NCBI GenBank assembly: GCA_035280505.1 | Contig: DATEFT010000653.1 | Coordinates: 1 to 15,180 of the forward strand | Source of the DNA: JAKEHZ01 sp035280505 | GTDB lineage: Bacteria > Acidobacteriota > Blastocatellia > RBC074 | Length of the DNA stretch: 15,180 bases | Direction: 5' to 3' | Part shown: positions 1 through 9,649 of the stretch, piece by piece | Numbering within the stretch: position 1 is the stretch's first letter | How the letters are laid out: each line of letters opens with the position of its first letter | Notes under the pieces: generated by a model | Database searches by the model: none | Seen by the model: only the letters and a program-made list of their open reading frames with translations | What the model was told of the DNA's origin: nothing | Made by a program: the position numbers and the translations under genes

Positions 1-336
1 ACCCGGCTGGCCGTGAAGCTGGGCGGCAACGCTCAAACCTTGGCCGGATTGGCCGGCATCGGGGACCTGGTTTTGACCTGTTTCGGGCACCTCTCACGCA
101 ATCGTCATGTCGGTTTTGAATTAGGACGGGGTCGTAAACTCCCCGAGATCATCGGCGAAATGCGCGAGGTGGCCGAGGGTGTGAAGACCGCGGGGGCAGC
201 GGCCGCGCTGGCCAACCGCCTGGCGGTCGAGATGCCCATCACCACCGGCGTCTATCAGATGCTTTACGAAGATAAAGACCCACGTCAATTGCAGTTGGAA
301 TTGATGGAGCGCCCGCTAAAATCCGAGGGGGTCTAA
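1..336 (+). CDS. gpsA: Glycerol-3-phosphate dehydrogenase [NAD(P)+], C-terminal part
   Basis: This is the C-terminal part of the cytosolic enzyme that interconverts dihydroxyacetone phosphate and sn-glycerol-3-phosphate, the backbone of phospholipids. The reading frame is open from base 1, so the N-terminal Rossmann domain lies off the window; about 111 residues remain. The visible segment has the family's conserved C-domain block: GGNAQTLAGLAGIGDLVLTC followed by a LSRNRHVGFELGRG stretch that matches the usual S-RN-xxG-xxLG pattern near the substrate pocket. It then continues through the helical end (EGVKTAGAAAALA, then MPITTGVYQMLYE), which is typical of GpsA. The internal GTG at 13 is not the start. 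It ends in TAA and is followed by an inverted-repeat element, then smpB. Identification is firm; the only uncertainty is the missing N-terminus. Confidence 0.95.
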   Translation, partial: TRLAVKLGGNAQTLAGLAGIGDLVLTCFGHLSRNRHVGFELGRGRKLPEIIGEMREVAEGVKTAGAAAALANRLAVEMPITTGVYQMLYEDKDPRQLQLELMERPLKSEGV

Positions 337-342
337 GTACTT

Positions 343-462
343 TGGAAAGTAAATTTCTTGAAGTCAGGATGCTCAACCGCGAAATACACGAAAGCCGGAT
401 AATTTCGCGTTTTTCGCGTGTTCCGCGGTTTGAATCTCAAATTCCCAAGAACTGACTTTCCA
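343..462. repeat. Imperfect 120-bp inverted-repeat element (copy 1 of a CGCGAAA family)
   Basis: The gap between gpsA and smpB is nearly filled by one long imperfect palindrome. The outer arms are TGGAAAGT (343-350) with a nearby TTCTTG, matched by CAAGAA and ACTTTCCA (455-462). The inner arms are AACCGCGAAATACACGAAA (374-393) against TTTCGCG units ending in CCGCGGTTT (403-431). A small TTTGA/TCAAA palindrome sits at 429-441. Read on the minus strand, it is clearly related to the element after glpK (5877-5944), sharing ACGCGAAATTATC exactly. As RNA it could fold into a long hairpin and end gpsA transcription. It may be a mobile-derived (MITE- or REP-like) repeat; that is inference. Confidence 0.75.
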
Positions 463-493
463 GAATACCAAGGGCCAGTTTCGCTAATTACAT

Positions 494-499
494 TATAAT
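494..499 (+). promoter_or_regulatory. Candidate -10 box (TATAAT) for smpB
   Basis: A consensus TATAAT lies 18 bp upstream of the smpB ATG. No convincing -35 box is found 16-18 bp further up. If used, the transcript would begin about 10-13 nt before the start codon, leaving almost no leader, which agrees with the lack of a clear Shine-Dalgarno sequence there. An A/T-rich coincidence is possible. Confidence 0.35.
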
Positions 500-517
500 T
501 CATCTAAGATTCTGTCG

Positions 518-1000
518 ATGACTGAAAAAACCAAGACACCAGAGGAGAAGATCATCACCACTAATCGGGAGGCTTATCATAACTACCAGATCCTCGAAAC
601 CTGCGAGACGGGGATCCAATTGGTGGGGACCGAAGTCAAATCGATCAGAGAAGGTCGGGTCAATTTAAAAGATGCTTACGCAATGATTCAGGGAGGCGAA
701 GCATGGCTTTTAAACGCGCACATCAGTCATTATTCGCATGGTAACCGCCAGAATCATGAGCCGACGCGCAGCCGCCGGTTACTACTACACAAGCGCGAGA
801 TTATCCGGTTGCAGTCCAAGATCCAAGAAAAAGGATTGACCTTGGTGCCGACCAGGCTCTATTTCAAGGGCAACTTGGTCAAGTGCGAGCTGGCCATCGC
901 ACGCGGCAAGAAGCTCTATGACAAACGCGAAGCCGAAGCGCGCAAAACACAAGAACGCGAGGCGCGGGCGGCCATCAAAAACAGGATGAAATATGAGTAA
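518..1000 (+). CDS. smpB: SsrA-binding protein SmpB
   Basis: SmpB binds tmRNA (ssrA) and carries it into the A site of stalled ribosomes, starting trans-translation and tagging the incomplete protein for degradation. The 160-residue product has the usual family length and order: an N-terminal beta-barrel with GIQLVGTEVKSIREGRVNLK (about residues 32-51) and AYAMIQGGEAWLLNAHIS; the HEPTRSRRLLLHKREI block; the TLVPTRLYFKGNLVKCELAIARGKKLYDKR core; and a basic C-terminal tail that in known structures folds into the empty mRNA channel. The ATG at 518 has only weak Shine-Dalgarno complementarity. The stop overlaps the next gene's start by 8 bp, suggesting translational coupling. No tmRNA gene is visible in the window. 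Identification is very firm. Confidence 0.97.
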   Translation: MTEKTKTPEEKIITTNREAYHNYQILETCETGIQLVGTEVKSIREGRVNLKDAYAMIQGGEAWLLNAHISHYSHGNRQNHEPTRSRRLLLHKREIIRLQSKIQEKGLTLVPTRLYFKGNLVKCELAIARGKKLYDKREAEARKTQEREARAAIKNRMKYE

Positions 1001-1526
1001 TGAAATGACAGTGGGGGTTTTAATCTTGATATTAATGGCCCTGGCGGCGATATTGTGGGGCAGGCGGAAATCACCCAGTCCGGAGCCTGCTGACCAGGAA
1101 CTGTTACGGGCCGAGATCGATGTAGAAAGGGTTGATTCAGGATATGTAGATTCACAACCCGTAGATTCGCGGTATCTAGACCCGCATCAGATCGATTCGA
1201 AGCCTCCAGATCTGCCGGATGGCGATCAACAAATTCTGGATCAACTGCGAGCGGCCGGCTCCAATCTGAACAAGCCACACGCGATGGAGTTCTATATCTA
1301 TTTGCCGACCCGGGAATCAGCGGAGCGGGTCGCGACGGAGATCGAATCAGAGGGTTTTCAGGTCGAGGTCAAGAGAGCGCCACAAGGTGCGGCCTGGCTC
1401 TGCTTTGTAACCAGGCGGATGGTTCCGGAACGCGCCAAGATTGCGGCCATCGGGAAGCGGTTCAACGCTCTCGCCCGGCGATTCGACGGAGAGTATGATG
1501 GATGGTTGACCAGTATCGAGAAGTAG
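993..1526 (+). CDS. Membrane-anchored RraB-domain protein
   Basis: A 177-residue protein in three parts. Residues about 6-22 form a hydrophobic helix (VGVLILILMALAAILW) followed by basic RRK, so the bulk should lie in the cytoplasm. Residues 42-76 form an acidic linker of five-residue repeats of the type VDSGY, VDSQP, VDSRY, with Asp at position 2 of each unit. Residues about 82-177 resemble the RraB family (regulator of ribonuclease E activity B): LDQLRAAGSNL, HAMEFYIYLPTRESAERVATE, GFQVEV, WLCFVTRRMVP, and the hallmark end FDGEYDGW. E. coli RraB binds RNase E and changes its cleavage choices, but many family members are uncharacterised, so this role is inferred. Its start lies inside the smpB stop (ATGAGTAA), indicating coupled translation. 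pepA follows 31 bp later. The domain call is fairly sure; function is open. Confidence 0.8.
   Translation: MSNEMTVGVLILILMALAAILWGRRKSPSPEPADQELLRAEIDVERVDSGYVDSQPVDSRYLDPHQIDSKPPDLPDGDQQILDQLRAAGSNLNKPHAMEFYIYLPTRESAERVATEIESEGFQVEVKRAPQGAAWLCFVTRRMVPERAKIAAIGKRFNALARRFDGEYDGWLTSIEK
1116..1220 (+). repeat. In-frame 15-bp tandem repeat (about 7 degenerate units) in the RraB-domain gene
   Basis: Units of 15 bp encode IDVER, VDSGY, VDSQP, VDSRY, LDPHQ, IDSKP and PDLPD. The clearest DNA units are GTTGATTCAGGATAT, GTAGATTCACAACCC and GTAGATTCGCGGTAT. Position 2 is always Asp and position 3 is usually Ser. The outer units are more diverged than the central ones, as expected for an expanding minisatellite that encodes a flexible linker. 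Confidence 0.7.
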
Positions 1527-1557
1527 TTTGAATGGCCATCTTTTGAGGTATCAGGTA

Positions 1558-3033
<1,476 letters not shown>

Positions 3034-3035
3034 CC

Positions 3036-3071
3036 GGGAGGGGAGCGTCCGACCCACTGAACGCTCCCCGG
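3036..3071 (+). terminator. Stem-loop after pepA, putative terminator
   Basis: A perfect 9-bp stem, GGGGAGCGT (3040-3048) with ACGCTCCCC (3061-3069), encloses a 12-nt loop, three bases after the pepA stop. No T-run follows, so it is not a classical intrinsic terminator. It may slow polymerase or protect the 3' end of the smpB-rraB-pepA transcript. Confidence 0.5.
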
Positions 3072-3161
3072 ACCCAGGCCATCGATCGATTCCCGCATGT
3101 CTCCCCGGCCTTCCGATCTTCCCCATCACCAAAAGTTGGCAAGAGTAGGCCCAAAGCAGGT

Positions 3162-3190
3162 TTGACCGATTCGGGCGTAACACGTAGAAT
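3162..3190 (+). promoter_or_regulatory. Sigma70-type promoter for fbaB
   Basis: TTGACC (3162-3167) and TAGAAT (3185-3190) are separated by exactly 17 bp. They stand about 55 bp before the fbaB start, after the pepA stem-loop and in a gap otherwise without genes. This is the best promoter match in the window and implies fbaB (perhaps with glpK) is transcribed separately from pepA. Confidence 0.6.
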
Positions 3191-3244
3191 TCGGGTTTAC
3201 GTCTTAACCATCTCGTCAACCTATTCCCTCTGGAGAAAGAGCTT

Positions 3245-4315
3245 ATGAACATCAAAGAGATCGAACAACTGATCGGCGAAGATGGTCAGGCCTTGCTGAA
3301 GCATGAATGCCGGACCATCTCGCGTGACTTATTACACCTCCCGGGTCCCGATTTTATCGACCGCGTCTGGGTGAGCACTGATCGTCCAGTCAATGTGCTG
3401 CGCAATCTGCAGTCTCTCTTCAATACGGGACGGCTGTCCGGCACCGGATATGTCTCGATTCTGCCGGTCGATCAAGGCATTGAACACTCGGCCGGCGCCA
3501 GTTTTGCGCCCAACCCGCAATACTTCGACCCGGAAAATATCGTCAAGCTGGCCGTGGAGGGTGGTTGCAACGCGGTGGCCTCGACGCTCGGCGTCCTGGG
3601 AGCGTGCTCGCGCAAATACGCGCACAAAATCCCGTTTATCGTCAAAATCAACCATAACGAATTTCTCTCGTACCCGAACAGTTTCGATCAGATCATGTTC
3701 GCCGGTGTCGATCAGGCTTTCGACATGGGGGCGGTCGGAATCGGCGCGACCATCTATTTCGGTTCCGAAGAGTCGAAACGGCAGATTCAGGAAGTGAGCG
3801 AGGCCTTCAAACACGCGCACGAGCTCGGGCTCTTCACCGTGCTCTGGTGCTATCTGCGCAATCCCGAATTCAAGAAGGACAAGGATTATCACGTTTCGGC
3901 CGATTTGACCGGCCAGGCCAATCACCTCGGCGTGACGATCGAGGCCGACATCATCAAACAGAAATTGCCGGTCAACAACGGCGGCTACAAGGCGCTGGCT
4001 TCGAAAGAGAATCCCTACGGCAAGACCGATGAGCGGATCTACACCCAGTTGACCTCGGAGAACCTGATCGATTTGACGCGCTATCAGATCGCCAACTGCT
4101 TTCTGGGCCGGGCCGGGTTGATCAACTCCGGCGGAGAATCGAAAGGTCAGAGCGATCTGGCCGACGCGGTCAAGACCGCGATCATCAATAAACGAGCCGG
4201 CGGCATGGGATTGATCTCCGGCCGCAAGGCGTTCCAGCGCCCGATGGCCGAGGGAGTGCAAATTCTGAACGGCATTCAGGACGTCTATCTGACCAAAGAG
4301 ATCAATATCGCCTGA
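3245..4315 (+). CDS. fbaB: Class I fructose-bisphosphate aldolase (DhnA/FbaB type)
   Basis: Cleaves fructose-1,6-bisphosphate to dihydroxyacetone phosphate and glyceraldehyde-3-phosphate, or the reverse in gluconeogenesis, through a Schiff base rather than a metal. At 356 residues it is close to E. coli FbaB (about 350). Family landmarks are VSILPVDQGIEHSAGASFAP (70-89), the central strands FIVKINHNEF, IGATIYFGS and TVLWCYLRN, and ADIIKQKLP (234-242), where K238 is the expected Schiff-base lysine. The phosphate-binding end contains FLGRAGLINSGGESKG and RAGGMGLISGRKAFQRP. ATG 3245 has GGAG nine bases upstream and a 17-bp-spaced promoter before it. It precedes glpK by 70 bp, with both enzymes feeding the triose-phosphate pool. 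Identification is very firm; in vivo direction cannot be read from sequence. Confidence 0.96.
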   Translation: MNIKEIEQLIGEDGQALLKHECRTISRDLLHLPGPDFIDRVWVSTDRPVNVLRNLQSLFNTGRLSGTGYVSILPVDQGIEHSAGASFAPNPQYFDPENIVKLAVEGGCNAVASTLGVLGACSRKYAHKIPFIVKINHNEFLSYPNSFDQIMFAGVDQAFDMGAVGIGATIYFGSEESKRQIQEVSEAFKHAHELGLFTVLWCYLRNPEFKKDKDYHVSADLTGQANHLGVTIEADIIKQKLPVNNGGYKALASKENPYGKTDERIYTQLTSENLIDLTRYQIANCFLGRAGLINSGGESKGQSDLADAVKTAIINKRAGGMGLISGRKAFQRPMAEGVQILNGIQDVYLTKEINIA

Positions 4316-4327
4316 GACCAATCCGGA

Positions 4328-4380
4328 CATTTTCCATTTTCCATTTGAGACCTCAAATGGAAAATGGAAAACGGAAAATG
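4328..4380 (+). repeat. TTTCCA/TGGAAA inverted repeat between fbaB and glpK
   Basis: The left arm 4328-4349 (CATTTTCCATTTTCC, then ATTTGAG) pairs with the right arm starting at 4352 (CTCAAATGGAAAATGGAAAA). The first 20 positions match perfectly, with a two-base centre at 4350-4351. The right side then repeats the GGAAAA motif once more and ends six bases before the glpK ATG. The core TTTGAG-AC-CTCAAA (4344-4357) resembles the small palindromes in the two CGCGAAA elements. It is A/T-rich and lacks a T-run, so its role could be attenuation, translation control of glpK, or simply an inserted repeat. Confidence 0.7.
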
Positions 4381-4385
4381 ATTCC

Positions 4386-5864
<1,479 letters not shown>

Positions 5865-5876
5865 GAAGATTTGAGA

Positions 5877-5944
5877 TTTGAGGCTCAAACCGCGAAAGAC
5901 GCGAAATTATCGATTTTTCGCGTCTTTCGCGTCTTTCGCGGTTT
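5877..5944. repeat. CGCGAAAGA palindromic repeat (copy 2), probable bidirectional terminator
   Basis: The left arm AAACCGCGAAAGACGCGAAA (5887-5906) is the exact complement of TTTCGCGTCTTTCGC plus GGTTT on the right (5916-5944), apart from one extra GCGTCTTTC unit on the right. A small TTTGAG-G-CTCAAA palindrome (5877-5889) precedes it. It lies between convergent glpK and the hydrolase gene, ideal for ending both transcripts. It matches the reverse complement of the element at 343-462, including ACGCGAAATTATC. Confidence 0.75.
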
Positions 5945-5961
5945 AAAAACGTCCGATCTAC

Positions 5962-6867
5962 CTATTGGCCGTTGAGTAACGCCAGCACGGCCTCTTTCAC
6001 TTTCGGCCAGGCGGCCGATTTCGGATCGACCGGTTCGAAATGGCCGGCCCCTTCCAACATCAACAGCTTGACCTCTTCGTTCTTGCCCTTGGCGGCCTCG
6101 GCGTAGTCTTTGGCCATGCTCATCGGGACGATGTTGTCGTCAACCCCTTGAATCAAGGTCTGGTTGATGCCGAGTGGCAGCAGTTCGATCGGCGAGGCCT
6201 GGTTGTAACGCGAAGAGAAATCTCCGGACGATCCTCCGATCAATCGGCTGACCGATTGATCGCAAGCGGTGCCCGTCTTCCGCAGATCGGTAATGGCCGC
6301 GATCCCGGCGATCCCGCGCAACGGCAGCGGCGCGGATTGATAGAGTGGACTCTCTTTCGGGAGCTGTTTTCGAGCCCCCAGCCACAGAACCAGATGGCCG
6401 CCCGCCGAATGGCCGAGGGCGACCACTCGATTGAGGTCGAGCGGATAGGTCTTGGCCAGCACGCGCAAATGATCGGTCGCCAAAGCCGCATCCTGAAAAG
6501 TCCCCGGCCACCCGCCACCCGCGTCGCCGATGCGGCGATACTCGATGTTCCAGGTGGCGGCCCCCGCTTCGGTCAAGGACGCCGCCAGATTGCCCATGTA
6601 CGACAGCCCGAACTGCGAGAGCCAGCATCCGCCGTGCACGATGACGACCACCGGATGCGGTCCCGGCCCCTTCGGCAATCGCAGCTCCCCGAACTGGAGC
6701 GGATCCTTGCCGTACGAGAGGCGATGATCAGGAGGAGGTGCCGGACGAGTCAAAATGCTTCTCGAAGATTGATTCTGCCATCTGACGGCGGCCATTCCGA
6801 TGACCACGATCGCAGAAATGGTTAGGGTGATAGTCAGGATCGATTTGATTGAGCGATTTAAGATCAT
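5962..6867 (-). CDS. Alpha/beta hydrolase (esterase/lipase-like) with N-terminal membrane anchor or signal
   Basis: A 301-residue serine hydrolase. Residues about 10-29 are hydrophobic (LTITLTISAIVVIGMAA) after a basic start, so it is probably anchored in or exported across the inner membrane. The alpha/beta-hydrolase features are VVVIVHGGCW (73-82), an oxyanion-hole HGG motif as in the hormone-sensitive-lipase and arylformamidase-like branch; the nucleophile elbow GHSAGGH with S154; acid D244 in GVDDNIVP; and H276 in GAGHFEPVDP. The triad is therefore complete. Its ATG overlaps the TGA of the upstream aldehyde dehydrogenase gene by 4 bp (ATGA), showing translational coupling. It appears to be the last gene of a five-gene minus-strand operon and ends before the CGCGAAAGA hairpin. 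Substrate is unknown; carboxylesterase, acylaminopeptidase-like or formamidase activity are all possible. Confidence 0.85.
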   Translation of the reverse strand: MILNRSIKSILTITLTISAIVVIGMAAVRWQNQSSRSILTRPAPPPDHRLSYGKDPLQFGELRLPKGPGPHPVVVIVHGGCWLSQFGLSYMGNLAASLTEAGAATWNIEYRRIGDAGGGWPGTFQDAALATDHLRVLAKTYPLDLNRVVALGHSAGGHLVLWLGARKQLPKESPLYQSAPLPLRGIAGIAAITDLRKTGTACDQSVSRLIGGSSGDFSSRYNQASPIELLPLGINQTLIQGVDDNIVPMSMAKDYAEAAKGKNEEVKLLMLEGAGHFEPVDPKSAAWPKVKEAVLALLNGQ

Positions 6868-8429
6868 GGTTTACCCAGCAGCGATTTCAATTTTAAGCCG
6901 ATCCGCGACGAGAAGAAGACGCCCATGGCCCGCGCCAGGACCCGTTCGGTCCGAGCCGAATACGGATACCAGAAAGGCTCCTTCTTCATGCCGAAACGAT
7001 CGGACACAATAACCTGCTGATGACAGAAGCGCCGGATGCCCTCGGCTCCATGGCGCTTGCCGAGCCCGCTCTCTTTCAAGCCGCCGGAAGGCACATCCGT
7101 CACGCCGAACCCGAGAATGACGTCATTGACGCAGGTGATTCCGGCCTCGATTCTCGATGCCATCCGTTCGCCTTTGGCCCGCTCGCCGGTAAAGACGCTG
7201 GCGTTCAATCCGTATCTCGAGTCGTTCGCCAACCGCAGGGCCTCGTGTTCGTCTTTGACGCGCATGATCGGCAGCACCGGACCGAAAGTCTCTTCATTCA
7301 TGACCTTCATGGAATGATCGACGCCGATCAGAACCGTCGGCTCAAAATAATGGCCGGGGAGGTTCGGATTGCGTTGCCCGCCGATCAGGACCTGTGCGCC
7401 GCGCGCCTGGGCATCGGCGATCTGATCCTCGACGACTTCGATCTGCTTGGGAAAAGTCATGGCCCCGACGTCGATCCGCCGGTCAGTGGCGCCCTCCCCG
7501 GCATCGTACCCCTGACGCAACTCCCGGGTCTTCTCCACGACGCGGCGGGTGAATTCATCGGCGATGGCCTCCTCGACGTAGACCCGCTCGACCGAGATAC
7601 AGACCTGGCCGGAGTTGGTAAAAGCCCCCCAGACCGCCGCATTCACGGCCCGCTCGAGGTTGGCGTCCCGCAAGACGATCATCGGATCTTTCCCGCCCAG
7701 TTCCAGGCTGACCGGAATCAACCGCCGCGCGGCCCGTTCGGCCACCGCCTTTCCGGTCTGCACGCTGCCGGTGAAGGCGATCATCTCGGCCTCATCGACC
7801 AGCGCTCCGCCCGTTTCCCCGTATCCATTGACGACCGCCAGAATCTCCGCCGGCAATCCGGCGGCCCTGAAGACCTGCTGAAAGAGTTCGGTTCCCCGCT
7901 TCGCGATCAGCGGCGTCCATTCCGAGGGCTTGATGACGACCGCATTGCCCGCCATCAAGGCCGGGATCACCTCGCCGATGGTCAGGATCAGGGGAAAGTT
8001 CCAGGGCGTGATCATGCCGATGACTCCGCGCGGCTGGTAATGCACCGTCACCTTCTTGTTGAGCAGCAGGTGCGGTCTGACGCGATGCGGTTTGAGAAAT
8101 CGCCCGGCCTGCTTGGAGTAGAACGCCATAACGTCGCAGACATAGGTGATCTCGACCAGGGCTTCGAGCCGCGGCTTGCCGTTCTCGGCGCAGATCAACT
8201 CCAGCAGCTCCTCGCGATGCTTAAGAATCAGATCCCGGGCCGCGGACATGACGCCGGCTCGCTGTTTGAAATCGAGGGCGCTCCAGACCCGGAACGCCTC
8301 GCGAGCGCGAAGCACCGCCGCCCGCACCTCGAACGGCGAATCGACCACGACCTCTCCGAGTTTCTCCTGTGTCGCCGGGCTGTAGACTTCGATCACCCGG
8401 GCTGGTTCGGGGTCAAGACGTTGGGCCAT
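6864..8429 (-). CDS. Aldehyde dehydrogenase family protein
   Basis: An NAD(P)+-dependent enzyme that oxidises an aldehyde to its acid. Its 521 residues carry the whole superfamily core: PRGVIGMITPWNFPL (133-147, with N144), cofactor lysine K167 in VVIKPSEWTP, the FTGSVQTGK loop (219-227), general base E243 in SLELGGKDP, and nucleophile C277 in NSGQVCISVERV. EETFGPVLPIMRV follows later. The C-terminus is longer than usual, with FWYPYS and a final helix-rich segment (about residues 490-521), somewhat like succinate-semialdehyde dehydrogenases of the GabD2 type or fatty-aldehyde dehydrogenases. The true substrate cannot be read from sequence. GGAG stands five bases before the ATG at 8429. It follows yceI by 42 bp and overlaps the hydrolase gene by 4 bp, so the two probably act together. 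Confidence 0.93.
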   Translation of the reverse strand: MAQRLDPEPARVIEVYSPATQEKLGEVVVDSPFEVRAAVLRAREAFRVWSALDFKQRAGVMSAARDLILKHREELLELICAENGKPRLEALVEITYVCDVMAFYSKQAGRFLKPHRVRPHLLLNKKVTVHYQPRGVIGMITPWNFPLILTIGEVIPALMAGNAVVIKPSEWTPLIAKRGTELFQQVFRAAGLPAEILAVVNGYGETGGALVDEAEMIAFTGSVQTGKAVAERAARRLIPVSLELGGKDPMIVLRDANLERAVNAAVWGAFTNSGQVCISVERVYVEEAIADEFTRRVVEKTRELRQGYDAGEGATDRRIDVGAMTFPKQIEVVEDQIADAQARGAQVLIGGQRNPNLPGHYFEPTVLIGVDHSMKVMNEETFGPVLPIMRVKDEHEALRLANDSRYGLNASVFTGERAKGERMASRIEAGITCVNDVILGFGVTDVPSGGLKESGLGKRHGAEGIRRFCHQQVIVSDRFGMKKEPFWYPYSARTERVLARAMGVFFSSRIGLKLKSLLGKP

Positions 8430-8471
8430 GACTACTCCGTTTCTCGATCCTCCCTCTGAGATCGATGAGGT

Positions 8472-9107
8472 CTATGAGACTTTCCCCACGAGATTGAAAC
8501 TGACCACCACTTCATCTTTCACTTTGACCGCGCCGACCGCGGCGGAGGTCGGTTTGATCCCGTAATCCGACTGTTTGAGCCGGTATTGCCCCTCGGCGCG
8601 AAGCTGCTGTTCGCTGACCGTCGCCGTCACCGGCAGGACAATCCGTTTGGTCACTCCGTGCAGGCTCAGATCGCCGTTCAACTTGAGGCTGTAGATCTGG
8701 GCTCCGGTCTGTTTGAGATCGCTGACCGAGACCGATTTGAAAGTAATCTTCTGGTACTTCTCCGACTCGAGCACCTCTTTATGCATGTTGTTGTAGATCT
8801 TCGTGCGATCGGACCGGCTCACATCCCGGTCGAGCACCACCAACGATCGCGCATCGATCTCCAGTTCGAGCGCCCCGGCGCCGACTCCGGATTCAGGCAC
8901 CACGGCGCGCCCGCTATAGATCCGGACCCCGATCTGATGATCATCCCCGAACGCTTTCAGAAATCCGGCCTTATCGACCTGAACCCAGAAACTGCTCTCG
9001 TTGGGACTGATCGTATAGACCCGCGGTTTCGATTGGGTGGCGGCTCCCAGCCACATCGACAGACACACCCAGCTAGCCATCACGAACTTAACTGATTTGA
9101 TCCGCAT
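8472..9107 (-). CDS. YceI family exported protein
   Basis: A YceI/lipocalin-like beta-barrel protein of 211 residues. Characterised family members bind isoprenoid quinones or other long lipids in the periplasm. The N-terminus is a signal peptide: MRIKSVKF, a hydrophobic stretch VMASWVCLSMWLGAA, and a likely cleavage after GAA. Family features are YTISPNESSFWVQV, the acidic LELEIDARSLVV strand, the helix with NNMHKEVLESEKYQKITFKS, the LNGDLSLHGVTKRIVLPV motif and the end strand EVVVSFNLVG. I chose ATG 9107 because GGAGG lies nine bases upstream; the ATG two codons earlier (9113) is only three bases from it. It lies between the ATL and aldehyde dehydrogenase genes, 45 and 42 bp away. Ligand unknown. 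Confidence 0.88.
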   Translation of the reverse strand: MRIKSVKFVMASWVCLSMWLGAATQSKPRVYTISPNESSFWVQVDKAGFLKAFGDDHQIGVRIYSGRAVVPESGVGAGALELEIDARSLVVLDRDVSRSDRTKIYNNMHKEVLESEKYQKITFKSVSVSDLKQTGAQIYSLKLNGDLSLHGVTKRIVLPVTATVSEQQLRAEGQYRLKQSDYGIKPTSAAVGAVKVKDEVVVSFNLVGKVS

Positions 9108-9152
9108 CCTCATTTTCCTCCCTGATCAAGTTCCAAGTTTTCGATTAGCGTA

Positions 9153-9581
9153 CTACTCGAACAACCTCGCTTGATTAGCATCCTCCCTTCCTTCCTCCTC
9201 GAGATACTCCGGCGGCACCCACAGATACTTCTCGATCTGACAGCGCCCTTTCTCATTGAAGACGATCCCCTCCGCCTCCAGCAACCGTTGTTGCAGGTCG
9301 GGAGGGACCGTCAAACCTGCGGTTGAACATCCTCCTTGCGCATTGATGACGCGATGCCAGGGAATGCTGCGGCCGTCTTCCGGCGTGGCATGCATGACAT
9401 TGCCGATGGCTCGCGCGTCATAACCGGGACCCAGGACCCGCGCGACCGACCCATAACTCATGACTCGCCCCGCGGGTATCCGGATGACGAGCTGATAGAC
9501 CAGCTCGCGATAGGCCGGCGCATCCTGTGGACGCCCCTGGATCCCCTTCTCACTGACAATTCTATTCTGCCGCTTGGACAT
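9153..9581 (-). CDS. Alkyltransferase-like protein (ATL), MGMT-fold without the active cysteine
   Basis: A 142-residue DNA-binding protein of the O6-methylguanine methyltransferase C-domain family. The core runs from about residue 22 (APAYRELVYQLVIRIPAGRV) through MSYGSVARVLGPGYDARAIG, with R57 as the expected arginine finger, to the active-site motif RSIPWHRVINAQGG. Here W75 replaces the alkyl-accepting cysteine of PCHRV, so it cannot transfer alkyl groups. By analogy with studied ATL proteins it would bind O6-alkylguanine in DNA and flag the lesion for nucleotide excision repair. C85 lies outside the motif. The C-terminal end (EEEGREDANQARLFE) is an acidic tail. No good ribosome site precedes ATG 9581, so it may be translated after the cyclase-family gene 68 bp upstream; the start could also be internal. 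Confidence 0.88.
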   Translation of the reverse strand: MSKRQNRIVSEKGIQGRPQDAPAYRELVYQLVIRIPAGRVMSYGSVARVLGPGYDARAIGNVMHATPEDGRSIPWHRVINAQGGCSTAGLTVPPDLQQRLLEAEGIVFNEKGRCQIEKYLWVPPEYLEEEGREDANQARLFE

Positions 9582-9649
9582 TATGACCGAATATATGATT
9601 AATTACAGATTATGAGCAATTAAGCGCCCGGAGCCAAGTCCATCGGCCA

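Noticed and set aside
1116..1220. CRISPR-like array
   Set aside because: The 15-bp units are contiguous, degenerate and in frame with a coding gene, with no spacers.
1528..1557. Ten-codon N-terminal extension of pepA from TTG 1528
   Set aside because: It starts one base after the previous stop without a ribosome site, whereas ATG 1558 has GAGG nine bases upstream and a family-like N-terminus.
7020..8459. 479-codon open frame on the plus strand opposite the aldehyde dehydrogenase
   Set aside because: It mirrors a gene with complete catalytic motifs; its translation is rich in Arg, Asp, His and Gly without any family resemblance, as expected from GC-biased codons on the other strand.
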